NCBI GenBank assembly: GCA_012960475.1
Contig: DUBE01000043.1
Coordinates: 1 to 64,000, forward strand
Source of the DNA: Planctomycetota bacterium
GTDB taxonomy: Bacteria; Planctomycetota; UBA1135; GCA-002686595
Reading direction: 5' to 3'
Length of the DNA stretch: 64,000 nucleotides
The position numbers were made by a program, and so were the translations under genes. Position 1 is the first letter of the stretch. Each line of letters opens with the position of its first letter. Positions 15,943 through 24,466 of this stretch are shown here, piece by piece. The notes beneath the pieces are model-generated. The model was not told the DNA's origin, made no database searches, and was given only the letters and a program-made list of their open reading frames with translations.

Positions 15943-18213
15943 ATGGAACCTCAAGAGCAGGCCACGCGCCAACACCAGAATCGAAGAATCGGGTCAGAAG
16001 AGCAAAAGATCCGCCGCATCCAGGCTCCCATCGCAGGATTGTCCTGTCAGGCCTGTGCCCAGACCGCAAAGAACTTGCTGCAGGATGTCCCCGGAGTTGA
16101 AGCCGCGAGGGTCAGTTTCGGCGCCCGATCCTTGAGTCTGGATTTGCTGCCCGAGGCAACGATCGAGGCTATCAACAAGGCCCTGGCCCGGGGCGGCTAT
16201 GAGATTCCAGCGGGTGCCCTGAGCGAGGATGATGCGGATAGCGCAACTGCCTTCGCACAAAAAATGGAAGACAACGAGCGCAGCCGTGTGGCGCGCGGGG
16301 CGTGGATCGCAGGCGCCTCTGCTCTTCTGACCATTGGGCTCTCCTGGTATCACATCCATGGAGCTTGGATGCTCATAAGCGCAGGAGCCGGTGTCTTTGT
16401 TGGTGGCCAACGCATCCTGTCCGACGGGCTGCGCGCTGCGCGTCTTCGTGCACCGGACATGAACACCCTGGTAGGCATCGGAGCCCTGGCGTCCTTTGGC
16501 GCAGCGGTGATAGAGGTTCTCTCCCCCAACCTGCTTGGCGGCGCCGGGCATCACGCCCATGCGGGCCCCATGATCTTGGCTTTTGTGCTGCTAGGGCGTG
16601 TACTGGAATCACGCGCAAGAGCACGAACAGGCAATGCGCTGGCGATGATGATGAAGCTCGCGCCAACTGTGGCCCATGTGACCCAGGAAGATGAAGTCAA
16701 AGACATAGACCTCAAGGAATTGAAACCCGGTATGCACATACTCGTGCGCCCCGGGGAGCGTGTCCCCGTGGACGGAGTTGTGTTGATCGGCACATCGGCA
16801 TTGGACGAATCCCTGCTCACGGGCGAGCCCCTACCTCAGGAACGAGGCCCTGGCGAGCGCGTGCACGCGGGCGCAATCAACGGCACCGGTGCTCTGACGG
16901 TGATCACAGAGGGAGTGGGTGCAGAATCCGCCCTGGGACGGATCACCCGAGCAATGCGTGAAGCCCAGGCATCGCGCGCTGATTCACAGCGACTGGCGGA
17001 TCGCGCCAGTGCATTCTTTGTGCCAGCGGTATTGCTGATTTCGCTGGTAACGCTCGTTGGCTGGTTGCTGGGCGGCGCGCCACTGGGCGATTCCCTCGGA
17101 CGCGCCATCAGCGTTGTGGTCATCGCGTGTCCCTGTGCCTTGGGCCTGGCAACTCCCATGGCGGTGGTCGCGGCATCAGGCCGAGGGGCGCGGGCGGGAG
17201 TCCTCGTGCGCCAGGCCTCAGCCTTGGAGCGGCTGTGCGCGGCCGAGGTGATTGTGCTCGACAAGACCGGCACCTTGACCCTGGGAGAACCGGAACTCGG
17301 ATCCCTCGTACCCGTCGATCCCAAAGCCAATGAAAAAGGCCTCTTGGCCCGCGCCGCGTCCGTTGAACAGAACAGCGAACAACCCCTGGCCCAGGCATTT
17401 GTGCGCGCCGCTCGGGAACAGGGCTTGCCGATCTTGCCCAGCGACCAGTTCGTAGCGGAGCCCGGCCTGGGAGTCAGCGCCCTCGTAACTGGCCGCCGAG
17501 TATGGATTGGCAGTCCCAAAGCCACAATTCAGCGCGGTCACAAAGCCGCCTGGGTCAATGAACTCTGCGAGCCCCTGCGCGCCATCGGCAGCACCCCGGT
17601 GATGATGGAGGAAGACGGCACACTGGTGGCCACCATCGGCCTGACTGACCGGCCACGAAAGGAAGCACCCGAGGTACTGGCCGCTCTGGAAGACCAAGGC
17701 CTGCAGGTGCAAATCGCCTCCGGCGACGACCCGGCGGCGGTAGGCGCCTTGCTCAAAGCTCTCGACCTGGAACGAATTCCCTTTGAAGGCTCCGCATCCC
17801 CCGAGCGCAAGGCCAACTTGCTCATCGAACTCGGCGCCGAGGGCCGAGGCACGATCATGGTAGGTGACGGCATCAACGATGCCCCAGCCCTGGCCGCCGC
17901 CAGCGTGGGTGTGGCCATGGGCGGCGGTGCTGATGTGGCGCTTGAGTCCGCAGATCTGGCCCTCATGTCCTCTGACCTCTCGGGTCTCTTGCGCGCCCTG
18001 CGCCTTTCACGCCTGACAAGGCGCACGATCATTCAAAACCTGGGCTGGGCCTTCATCTACAACCTGTTAGGTCTGCCCATCGCAGCCGGCCTCCTTACGG
18101 TCTTCGGCGGTCCCGATCTGCCACCACCATTCGCCGCCGCTGCCATGGCCATGAGCAGCATCTGTGTCGTGCTCAACAGCCTGCGGCTTGGACGGGCAAA
18201 TCTGGATGACTGA
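15943..18213 (+). CDS. copA: P1B-type Cu+-transporting ATPase
   Basis: A 756-aa heavy-metal ATPase. One N-terminal HMA domain carries the metal site GLSCQAC (Cys35, Cys38). The membrane helix 6 has the Cu+-type CPC motif (ACPCALGLATP near 395), DKTGT (phosphorylated Asp near 440) and the hinge VGDGINDAPAL near 641. It exports monovalent copper (or silver) from the cytoplasm. ATG 15943 is preferred to 15931 because GGGAGAG is just upstream. No CopY/CueR-type regulator or copper chaperone gene is adjacent. The 3' end lies 2 bp from the end of the converging oxidoreductase gene. Confidence 0.93.
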   Translation: MEPQEQATRQHQNRRIGSEEQKIRRIQAPIAGLSCQACAQTAKNLLQDVPGVEAARVSFGARSLSLDLLPEATIEAINKALARGGYEIPAGALSEDDADSATAFAQKMEDNERSRVARGAWIAGASALLTIGLSWYHIHGAWMLISAGAGVFVGGQRILSDGLRAARLRAPDMNTLVGIGALASFGAAVIEVLSPNLLGGAGHHAHAGPMILAFVLLGRVLESRARARTGNALAMMMKLAPTVAHVTQEDEVKDIDLKELKPGMHILVRPGERVPVDGVVLIGTSALDESLLTGEPLPQERGPGERVHAGAINGTGALTVITEGVGAESALGRITRAMREAQASRADSQRLADRASAFFVPAVLLISLVTLVGWLLGGAPLGDSLGRAISVVVIACPCALGLATPMAVVAASGRGARAGVLVRQASALERLCAAEVIVLDKTGTLTLGEPELGSLVPVDPKANEKGLLARAASVEQNSEQPLAQAFVRAAREQGLPILPSDQFVAEPGLGVSALVTGRRVWIGSPKATIQRGHKAAWVNELCEPLRAIGSTPVMMEEDGTLVATIGLTDRPRKEAPEVLAALEDQGLQVQIASGDDPAAVGALLKALDLERIPFEGSASPERKANLLIELGAEGRGTIMVGDGINDAPALAAASVGVAMGGGADVALESADLALMSSDLSGLLRALRLSRLTRRTIIQNLGWAFIYNLLGLPIAAGLLTVFGGPDLPPPFAAAAMAMSSICVVLNSLRLGRANLDD

Positions 18214-18215
18214 GC

Positions 18216-19664
18216 CTAGCGGCTTCCCACAACTTGCGCGGCCTGCCATCCAGGTCGTCCGCTGATCGCACCGCCTGGATGGATGCCGGCGGATCCAAGA
18301 TACAGTCCATCAATCGGCGTGGCGTGGCGCGAGAGGGTCATGGAAGGGCGCATGGGCCCGAGTTGGTCAAGAGAGAGTTCCCCGTGCATCTCATGGCCTC
18401 CCTCAAGATCAAACTCTTCAGCGATGTCGGCGGGGGTCAGAATGCGGGTAACTCTTGCGATTCCGCGAATGTTGGGGACATAGGGCTCAAGAGCAGCAAG
18501 TGTGAGCTCGCCCAGTTCTTGGCGGCGTTCGTCGCTCCAGCCCCCTTGCAACTCGATCGTCGCGCACCGAATCAAGATCGATGCTTCCTCTTCAGTCTGG
18601 TGGATGTCGAGTGGTAGCTGAGTAGGCATACGACGGTGCTTGACATGATCGAAAGCACGTTCGAGGTCGAGAGGATGTTCGGCAACAAGGCAGCGCTTGG
18701 GCCGCAAGCCTGGGCGGCAGGCGTAATCAATCGGCTCTGCGAGCTGCAAGCTGACCCTGGCGAGAGTCCCACGCAGGCGTAGATTGGCCATCTGACCCGC
18801 TTCTCGAATGGGCAAGTGCTCAGATTCAACCAACTCAAGCAAAGTACGCCTGGGGCCAATACAGGAGAGCACACGATCCGCAAGGAGAGATTCACCTCCC
18901 TCAATGGTCACGCCCTTCGCCCGACCTTGACTGACTTGAATGCGACTGACCCGGCAAGAAGGTCTCAGCTCAACCCCAGAGTTCTCACATGCCGCGACCA
19001 GAGCCGTGACCAGGCTGGAGGCGCCACCCACAACTTCTTGACCTGACTGGGCTTCGCCCAGCAGCAAGGTTGCCGTGGATGAAGGGGAACGCGGTCCCAT
19101 CCAGGTGCCGTGCAATGCCCGAGCAGAAAGAGCTGCGCGCAGAAGTGGGCTTTGGAAGTGCTCGGAGAGAGTGTCATCCACACACGCGGGTCCGATCCTC
19201 AGGCACTCATGAATATCAGTCTTGCCCATTCGCCGAAAAGCAAGCCCACGGCGCATGAGAGGCAGCAAGGGTCCGGTGGTACTGATATCAGGAGCGACAG
19301 AATCAAGTTGTGATGCCGCAAAGGGCAACACGCGCTTCAAGAACGCGCACCAGTTGGTGTAGGCCTCGGCGTCTGTGCCCAATTCTTCGGCAGCTTGGAC
19401 GGGATCTCGATGCAGCAAGAGCCCAGGACCTTCGCGAGAGGGCACAAAGACAGGCGCGGGATCGGTAAACTCAAGTCCGTGAGAGGCGAGGTCCAGAGCC
19501 TTGGCGATGTTCGGAGAAAAACTGTCCGTATCGTGCAGTAGCCCGGCGGCCACGCCACCGAAACTCCCGCGGCCCTCCAGCAGCGTCACCCCATGGCCCT
19601 GCCGCGCCAAGGAGGCCGCGGCAACCAGCCCGTTGTGGCCGCCCCCAATGACGATCACAGTCAT
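18216..19664 (-). CDS. Phytoene-desaturase-like FAD oxidoreductase (PYROXD2-like), second copy
   Basis: A 482-aa flavoprotein. The N-terminal dinucleotide motif is VIVIGGGHNGLVAAASLA (GGGHNGL at residues 7-13) and the C-terminal FAD-binding segment is PIDGLYLGSAGIHPGGAISG. This matches the PYROXD2/CrtI-like group. It is shorter and more divergent than its upstream paralogue at 19664-21271. Its start overlaps the paralogue's stop in a TGATG arrangement, so the pair is translationally coupled and probably works together, perhaps as a heterodimer. No crtB or other carotenoid gene is present, so carotenoid desaturation is not supported. The substrate is unknown. Confidence 0.82.
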   Translation of the reverse strand: MTVIVIGGGHNGLVAAASLARQGHGVTLLEGRGSFGGVAAGLLHDTDSFSPNIAKALDLASHGLEFTDPAPVFVPSREGPGLLLHRDPVQAAEELGTDAEAYTNWCAFLKRVLPFAASQLDSVAPDISTTGPLLPLMRRGLAFRRMGKTDIHECLRIGPACVDDTLSEHFQSPLLRAALSARALHGTWMGPRSPSSTATLLLGEAQSGQEVVGGASSLVTALVAACENSGVELRPSCRVSRIQVSQGRAKGVTIEGGESLLADRVLSCIGPRRTLLELVESEHLPIREAGQMANLRLRGTLARVSLQLAEPIDYACRPGLRPKRCLVAEHPLDLERAFDHVKHRRMPTQLPLDIHQTEEEASILIRCATIELQGGWSDERRQELGELTLAALEPYVPNIRGIARVTRILTPADIAEEFDLEGGHEMHGELSLDQLGPMRPSMTLSRHATPIDGLYLGSAGIHPGGAISGRPGWQAAQVVGSR

Positions 19665-21271
19665 CAGACCGCTCCCGCCCTGAGCATTTCCTTCGCCGCC
19701 AACGCGCCCGGCGAAGCCATGATCCCTCCGCCGGGGTGAGCGCCCGAAGAAGCCAACCACAAGCCATCAATAGGTGTGCGGTAACGGGCCCAGCCCGCCA
19801 CCGGGCGCTGGAACAGGAGCTGCTCCAAACCGAGCTCACCATGAAAGATGTTGCCCTCGGTGATTCCGATCTCCTGCTCGATGTCCCAAGGCGACAGGAC
19901 CTGCCGATGCAAAATGTCCTCCTTGAGCGTCGGCATGTACTCGGCCAGGGTGTCCACCACCGCATCTCCAAAGGCCTCACGATGATCGGGCCAGGACTCG
20001 GGACCACTTGCCAGATCGTAGGGCGCATACTGAACAAAGCAGGACATCACGTGCTTGCCCGGCGGGGCCATGCCCGGATCGAGCAAAGAGGGAAAGACCA
20101 CATTGATGAACGGGCGTTGACTGAACGCGCCGTACTTGGCTTCGTCATAGGCGGTCTCCAGGTACTCCGTGGAAGGGGCGATGGCCACATCCCCACGCAC
20201 ATGGGGACCGATGCCCGGACGCTGGACGAATTCTGGAAAGCGATCGAGAGCCAGGTTCACTTTCCCCGAGCTACCACGGTTCTTGTAATTCTCAAGACTC
20301 GCTGCAAAATCGGCAGGCAGGTTCTCTTTGCCAACAAAACGCAGGAAGGTCAGGCTGGGATCACACCCGCTGACCACCGAACGAGCCGCGATCTCATCCC
20401 CGTTCTCCAAGATCACCCCCGTGGCGCGCCCGTTCTTGAGACGGATGTTGGCAATGGGCGCGTTGCAACGAATTTCAGCGCCGAATTCCAGGGCACTGGC
20501 AGCGATCGCATCGCTGACTGCACCGGTTCCTCCGATAGGAAAGCCCCAGGCCCGGGAACTACCGTCGATCTCGCCCATGTAATGGTGCAAAAGCACATAG
20601 GCCGTGCCCGGCGAGTTGACCCCCAACATGGTGCCAATAATCCCCGAACAGGACATGGGGGCGATCAGCTGATCGGACTCAAAGAATTCGCGCAGGAAAT
20701 CCACGCCGCCCATGGTGGTCAGCTTGAGCTGCAAAGCGACCAGATCATCACCCAAGGCGCGGAAACGATCAGCAGCGCGTTTGAACTGCCACAGGTCTCT
20801 AGGGCGAAGCGATGTGGGATCAGGCGCAAGCTCATCGATGAAGGGTTTGGCAAAACGCGCCAGCTTGCCCATCAGCTTGCCGAACTCCGGGTAATTGTCC
20901 GCGTCCCGGGGAGATAGACGACGGATCTCTTGCCGATTCTGATCCGGATCCGGCCACCGGCAAAGGCCTGGGTTGTCGAGTTGCGGAGTGTAGGAACATT
21001 CCAGAGGAACGATGCGCAGACCGTGACGGCTCAAATTCAGGTCACGGATGATCCAAGGGCGCAGCAAGCTAACCACATAGGAACAGACCGAGTACTTGAA
21101 GCCGGGATAGAGTTCCTCGGTCACAGCCGCGCCTCCGACCAGGTGTCGACGCTCGAGCACGAGCACTTTTCGCCCGGACCGGGCCAGGTAGGCTGCCGCG
21201 GTCAACCCATTGTGCCCGCCGCCCACCACAATCGCGTCGTAGGGGTTGGAATCTGCACCTTTGGCGCTCAT
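19664..21271 (-). CDS. PYROXD2-like FAD oxidoreductase, first copy
   Basis: A 535-aa flavoprotein: GGGHNGL at residues 17-23, ERRHLVGGAAVTEELYPGFKY at about 40-60, and the C-terminal HGELGLEQLLFQRP and GLWLASSGAHPGGGI segments that mark the PYROXD2 group (pyridine nucleotide-disulphide oxidoreductase domain 2). Length is usual for the family. It overlaps by 4 bp the stop of the upstream GcvT-like gene and by 1 bp the start of its shorter paralogue. The linkage to a folate-dependent GcvT-like protein suggests an amine or methylated-glycine oxidation in which one-carbon units are passed to tetrahydrofolate (inference). Confidence 0.88.
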   Translation of the reverse strand: MSAKGADSNPYDAIVVGGGHNGLTAAAYLARSGRKVLVLERRHLVGGAAVTEELYPGFKYSVCSYVVSLLRPWIIRDLNLSRHGLRIVPLECSYTPQLDNPGLCRWPDPDQNRQEIRRLSPRDADNYPEFGKLMGKLARFAKPFIDELAPDPTSLRPRDLWQFKRAADRFRALGDDLVALQLKLTTMGGVDFLREFFESDQLIAPMSCSGIIGTMLGVNSPGTAYVLLHHYMGEIDGSSRAWGFPIGGTGAVSDAIAASALEFGAEIRCNAPIANIRLKNGRATGVILENGDEIAARSVVSGCDPSLTFLRFVGKENLPADFAASLENYKNRGSSGKVNLALDRFPEFVQRPGIGPHVRGDVAIAPSTEYLETAYDEAKYGAFSQRPFINVVFPSLLDPGMAPPGKHVMSCFVQYAPYDLASGPESWPDHREAFGDAVVDTLAEYMPTLKEDILHRQVLSPWDIEQEIGITEGNIFHGELGLEQLLFQRPVAGWARYRTPIDGLWLASSGAHPGGGIMASPGALAAKEMLRAGAV

Positions 21272-22500
21272 CGGGACGCCCCCTTGGGTGCAGCCTTGGG
21301 TGTGAAGGTCTTGCGCTCAGGATCAAAGAACGGTCGCTCCACCACGGTCCCCGTGATCGTCCTTCGTTCGAACTCGACCGTGTACTCGACGCTGAGCCTT
21401 GTGCCCAGATCCGCGTACTTGCGATGCACCTGGGCCAGCACCAGATAACGCTTGAGGGTCGGGGACCAACTGCTCGAAGTGGCCTGGCCCACGGGCTTCT
21501 CAGTTGCACCTCCCTCTGAATAGACCGGCACCGCGTTGCGACAAGCCAGTGGGCTCAGGTGCGGTGGCAAGCCGTACTCTTCGTGCAGCGCTTCGATCTC
21601 GGCCCAGTCGAGTTCCAACCCCACCAGCCCCCACTTGGGGCCCTGCTCCTGTTCCTGCACAAGAGCCTCCCGCCCAATCCAACCAACGCGCTCCAAGTTC
21701 ACCGTCCAGCCCAGCCCCGCGTCCTCTGGCGTGGACTTGCGCGCCTCGATCAGACAATGCTGCGCCGAAATGTAGTCCACTCCCTGCATCACAAAGCCCG
21801 CTTCGATTCGCGCCACATCAAGAGCATCGAGCCCAATGGGCTCCAAGTAATGAGGCTTGCCCGCCACCAACAAGGCGTCGTAAACCGTCAGCGCATCCTC
21901 GCAAGCGATCCAGATCTCATAACCCAAGTCGCCCGTATAGCCTGTGCGAGAAATCCAACCGTTGACCCCGGCGATGCTCCCAGCTGCAACACCAAAAAAT
22001 CGCATGGCGTCGAGATCCACTTCGGTAACCACCTGCAGAATCTCGCGCGAGAGCGGCCCCTGCAAAGCCAAGGCCGCCAGCCTGTCGGTGCAATCCTCGA
22101 TCTCGACCTGATACCCACGACTGTGACGTTCGAACCATCCCAACCAGGCCTCCGAAGAGGTCACGCGAAATGTTTCAGGATCAAGACAGGCCACGGTGCC
22201 ATCATCGAGCAGCTTGCCATCCCCATCGCACATGCAACCATAGGCCACCCGACCAGGCTTGAGACGCGTGATGTCTCGTGTCCAGATGCGCGCCAGGTAA
22301 CGAGCCGCATCAGCACCCGTAACCATGTACTTGGCCAGAGGGCTCAAGTCGAGCAAACCCGCGCTGTGCCGAATCGCAAAGTACTCGCGCTCGGAATGAG
22401 CATCGAAGTTGCACGGCGCCGCGTACCCCGCCCACTCTTTCCAGGCCACGCTGGTCATCAGGTCGGCGGTGCGTTCGAACAGTGCAGTCTTTCTGGGCAT
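21268..22500 (-). CDS. GcvT-like folate-binding aminomethyltransferase
   Basis: A 410-aa protein of the GcvT/T-protein family. The N-terminal SEREYFAIRHSAGLLDLSPL, the middle ISRTGYTGDLGYEIW (the conserved R-T-G-Y-T-G-E-x-G-[FY]-E block) and the C-terminal GT_C-type beta-barrel region with PVGQATSSSWSP are visible. Such stand-alone copies accompany demethylating dehydrogenases for sarcosine, dimethylglycine or similar, rather than the glycine cleavage system; no gcvH or gcvP is nearby. It is the first gene of a three-gene operon with two PYROXD2-like oxidoreductases. Its 5' end overlaps the upstream non-coding part of the divergent arylsulfotransferase-like gene region. Confidence 0.85.
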   Translation of the reverse strand: MPRKTALFERTADLMTSVAWKEWAGYAAPCNFDAHSEREYFAIRHSAGLLDLSPLAKYMVTGADAARYLARIWTRDITRLKPGRVAYGCMCDGDGKLLDDGTVACLDPETFRVTSSEAWLGWFERHSRGYQVEIEDCTDRLAALALQGPLSREILQVVTEVDLDAMRFFGVAAGSIAGVNGWISRTGYTGDLGYEIWIACEDALTVYDALLVAGKPHYLEPIGLDALDVARIEAGFVMQGVDYISAQHCLIEARKSTPEDAGLGWTVNLERVGWIGREALVQEQEQGPKWGLVGLELDWAEIEALHEEYGLPPHLSPLACRNAVPVYSEGGATEKPVGQATSSSWSPTLKRYLVLAQVHRKYADLGTRLSVEYTVEFERRTITGTVVERPFFDPERKTFTPKAAPKGASR

Positions 22501-22559
22501 CGTTCGGAAATGCTAAAATTGCAGCCTCTCAGAATCCAGACCCACTTGCGGGGATGGTC

Positions 22560-23879
22560 ATGAACAGCGAAAAGTTCCTGCCCCCACACAACTGGCACAA
22601 TGGGGAAGTGCGAGTCTCACCCATTCAAACCGCTACCTTTCTGATCCTTGCCGCCGCCTTGGGCTTGCTTGCCTGCGGGCCCGGCGAGAGTACCAGGGAA
22701 GGTCGTCAAGAAGGCTGGGTACCGGGCCTGGAGGGAGCCTGGTCAAGCCCCCATCCCGACGCCGCAGACTCGCTCGCCATCGAGGGCATCGGCTATGGGG
22801 GTGGCAGCGAAGAGACGAATGGGGCGAGCGGGGTCCGGATACTGATGGCAGACCAGGTGCTGGCAGCCCCGCGACTCTACACCTCGGGACATGGACCTGA
22901 AGCGATTCTGATTTCTCTCAGTGGTAGGGTGCTTCATCGCTGGCACTGCGACTGGCGTTCCCTTCAAGATGTACCTGCCCTGGACGGGCCCACGCAAAAC
23001 ACCTTTCGGCGGGCGCTGCTCTTGCCCCAGGGAGACCTGCTGGCGATCTTCGGGGGCCGTGGCCTGGTGCGCATGGATCTGGAGGCTAAACCTCGCTGGA
23101 TCTACACAGAGCGTGCACATCACGACCTGACCCTGGACGAACAGGGACGGCTTTGGACCCTCATCCGCAAGGAGACCATCGAACCCCGCCTCGGACACTC
23201 ATCACCCATCGTCGATGACTTCATCGTGCAGGTGGATCTGGAGAGTGGCCGGGAACTGCATCGTGTTTCCGTGCTGGAAGCGCTGCTGCAGTCCCCAGCA
23301 GCCAAGCTGGTGCGCGAGGCCAGAGTCAATCAGGGCGACTTTCTGCACACCAACACGCTTGAGATCTTGAGCTCCAAGAAGGCCGCGCTGCACCCCAGCT
23401 GGAAACCGGGCCAAGCCTTGATATGCCTGCGGGAACTCGATGCCCTGGCGGTGGTGGATCTGGAAGCCGAGCGCGTGGTCTGGCACAGGGCCAGAGCTGG
23501 CGTGGCCCCCCACGAACCGGAGACCACTCCGGCGGGAACCCTGCTGCTGTTCGACAACCACGGCAACCAAGGAGCCTCTGTGGTGCGTGAGTTCACGCTG
23601 CCCGAGTTCAAACAAATCTGGAGTCACAAGGGCCAACCCCCGGATCAGTTCTTCAGCCGTTTCTGCGGAGCCGCCCATCGCCTCAGCAATGGGAACACAC
23701 TGATCGTGGAGAGCAACCGCGGCCTGGCCTTTGAATTGGATCCCGACGGGAACAGGGTCTGGGAATTCGCAAACCCCGAACGGGCAGGAAAAGGGGACCG
23801 CTGGATCGCAGCGATCTTCGACCTATTTCCCATTCCCGGGAAATCACCCGAAGCCGACCTGAGTTGGCTGCCCGAGTAG
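22560..23879 (+). CDS. Arylsulfotransferase (ASST)-like beta-propeller lipoprotein
   Basis: About 439 aa. A hydrophobic stretch TATFLILAAALGLLAC ends in a lipobox, so it is a secreted lipoprotein. The mature part has repeated propeller-like strands (RHWHCDWRSL-type, DLTLDEQGRLWTL, FIVQVDLESGRELHRVSVLEAL, TLLLFDNHGNQGASVV, GNTLIVESNRGLAFELD) matching the ASST/PF14269 group. Known relatives transfer sulfate between phenols or act as secreted esterase-like propellers. The start is uncertain: ATG 22560 is used, but GTG 22608 would give a more standard signal peptide length. It stands alone and is divergent from the GcvT-like operon. Confidence 0.68.
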   Translation: MNSEKFLPPHNWHNGEVRVSPIQTATFLILAAALGLLACGPGESTREGRQEGWVPGLEGAWSSPHPDAADSLAIEGIGYGGGSEETNGASGVRILMADQVLAAPRLYTSGHGPEAILISLSGRVLHRWHCDWRSLQDVPALDGPTQNTFRRALLLPQGDLLAIFGGRGLVRMDLEAKPRWIYTERAHHDLTLDEQGRLWTLIRKETIEPRLGHSSPIVDDFIVQVDLESGRELHRVSVLEALLQSPAAKLVREARVNQGDFLHTNTLEILSSKKAALHPSWKPGQALICLRELDALAVVDLEAERVVWHRARAGVAPHEPETTPAGTLLLFDNHGNQGASVVREFTLPEFKQIWSHKGQPPDQFFSRFCGAAHRLSNGNTLIVESNRGLAFELDPDGNRVWEFANPERAGKGDRWIAAIFDLFPIPGKSPEADLSWLPE

Positions 23880-23886
23880 GGTGGTC

Positions 23887-24189
23887 CTAGAATGCGTCTG
23901 AATCCTTCCGACGCTGAATCTTGTCCTTGGCCTTGCTGAACAGATCGTCCAGGTCCTTCTCACGGCTCTGCTCGCGATCCAGGGCCTCATTGAAACTGTC
24001 TCCACTGCGGCCCTTGCGGTCTGAGACCCGCCCCACAGCCGATTCCCAGCGACCCTCGTCCAGAATGGGCTTACCGGTTTCGTCGAGTTGGGCAGGGGGA
24101 GCGTGGCGCAGAACCTTCTGAGTTCGCACGTCTACCAGAAGCTGGGCCTCGCAACAGGGGCAGGAGACCTCTATTTGTTTTGTGTCCAT
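23887..24189 (-). CDS. Small CPCC zinc-ribbon-like protein
   Basis: A 100-aa hydrophilic protein. The N-terminus IEVSCPCCEAQLLVDVRTQKVL carries a CPCC knuckle, but only one such pair is present, so a full zinc ribbon would need a dimer or other ligands. The C-terminal half is highly charged and helical (SREKDLDDLFSKAKDKIQRRKD). Similar short proteins of unknown function occur in many bacteria. It is divergent from the 42-aa membrane protein and starts at ATG 24189. Confidence 0.65.
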   Translation of the reverse strand: MDTKQIEVSCPCCEAQLLVDVRTQKVLRHAPPAQLDETGKPILDEGRWESAVGRVSDRKGRSGDSFNEALDREQSREKDLDDLFSKAKDKIQRRKDSDAF

Positions 24190-24309
24190 GGAAATCGCTA
24201 TTTAGACATTGAATGATACGAAACCAGATAAGCGCTCTAATTGCAGACAAATACTGGAAAAACCGGTCGTTCATTCCCTATGAAGGTGGTGAGAGGAGAG
24301 CCCCAAACC

Positions 24310-24438
24310 ATGAGAGAAGAACAGATTCCTGCAATCTTACCGCCCAATTGGTACCACCGACCGGGTGCGCGGTACGACCGAGCCCTGGGGCGCGTGCTTT
24401 GGGTGGGTCTGGCACTGGTACTGCTTTTCGCGATCTGA
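24310..24438 (+). CDS. Predicted 42-aa single-pass membrane protein
   Basis: A very short frame (42 aa) beginning at ATG 24310 with GAGGAGAG about 10 nt upstream. It has a hydrophilic N-terminal part (MREEQIPAILPPNWYHRPG ... RYDRALG) and one C-terminal hydrophobic helix, VLWVGLALVLLFAI, at the very end. Longer in-frame starts (24280, 24241) lack a ribosome site. The arrangement resembles a tail-anchored small protein. It sits between the divergent CPCC protein and the converging amidohydrolase. No family is recognised. Confidence 0.5.
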   Translation: MREEQIPAILPPNWYHRPGARYDRALGRVLWVGLALVLLFAI

Positions 24439-24466
24439 GGGTTACCAGGCGTTCCTGGCCCCCAAA

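Noticed and set aside
18216-21271. Carotenoid (CrtI) biosynthesis genes
   Set aside because: The proteins are PYROXD2-like and no phytoene synthase or other carotenoid gene is adjacent; the coupled GcvT-like gene points elsewhere.
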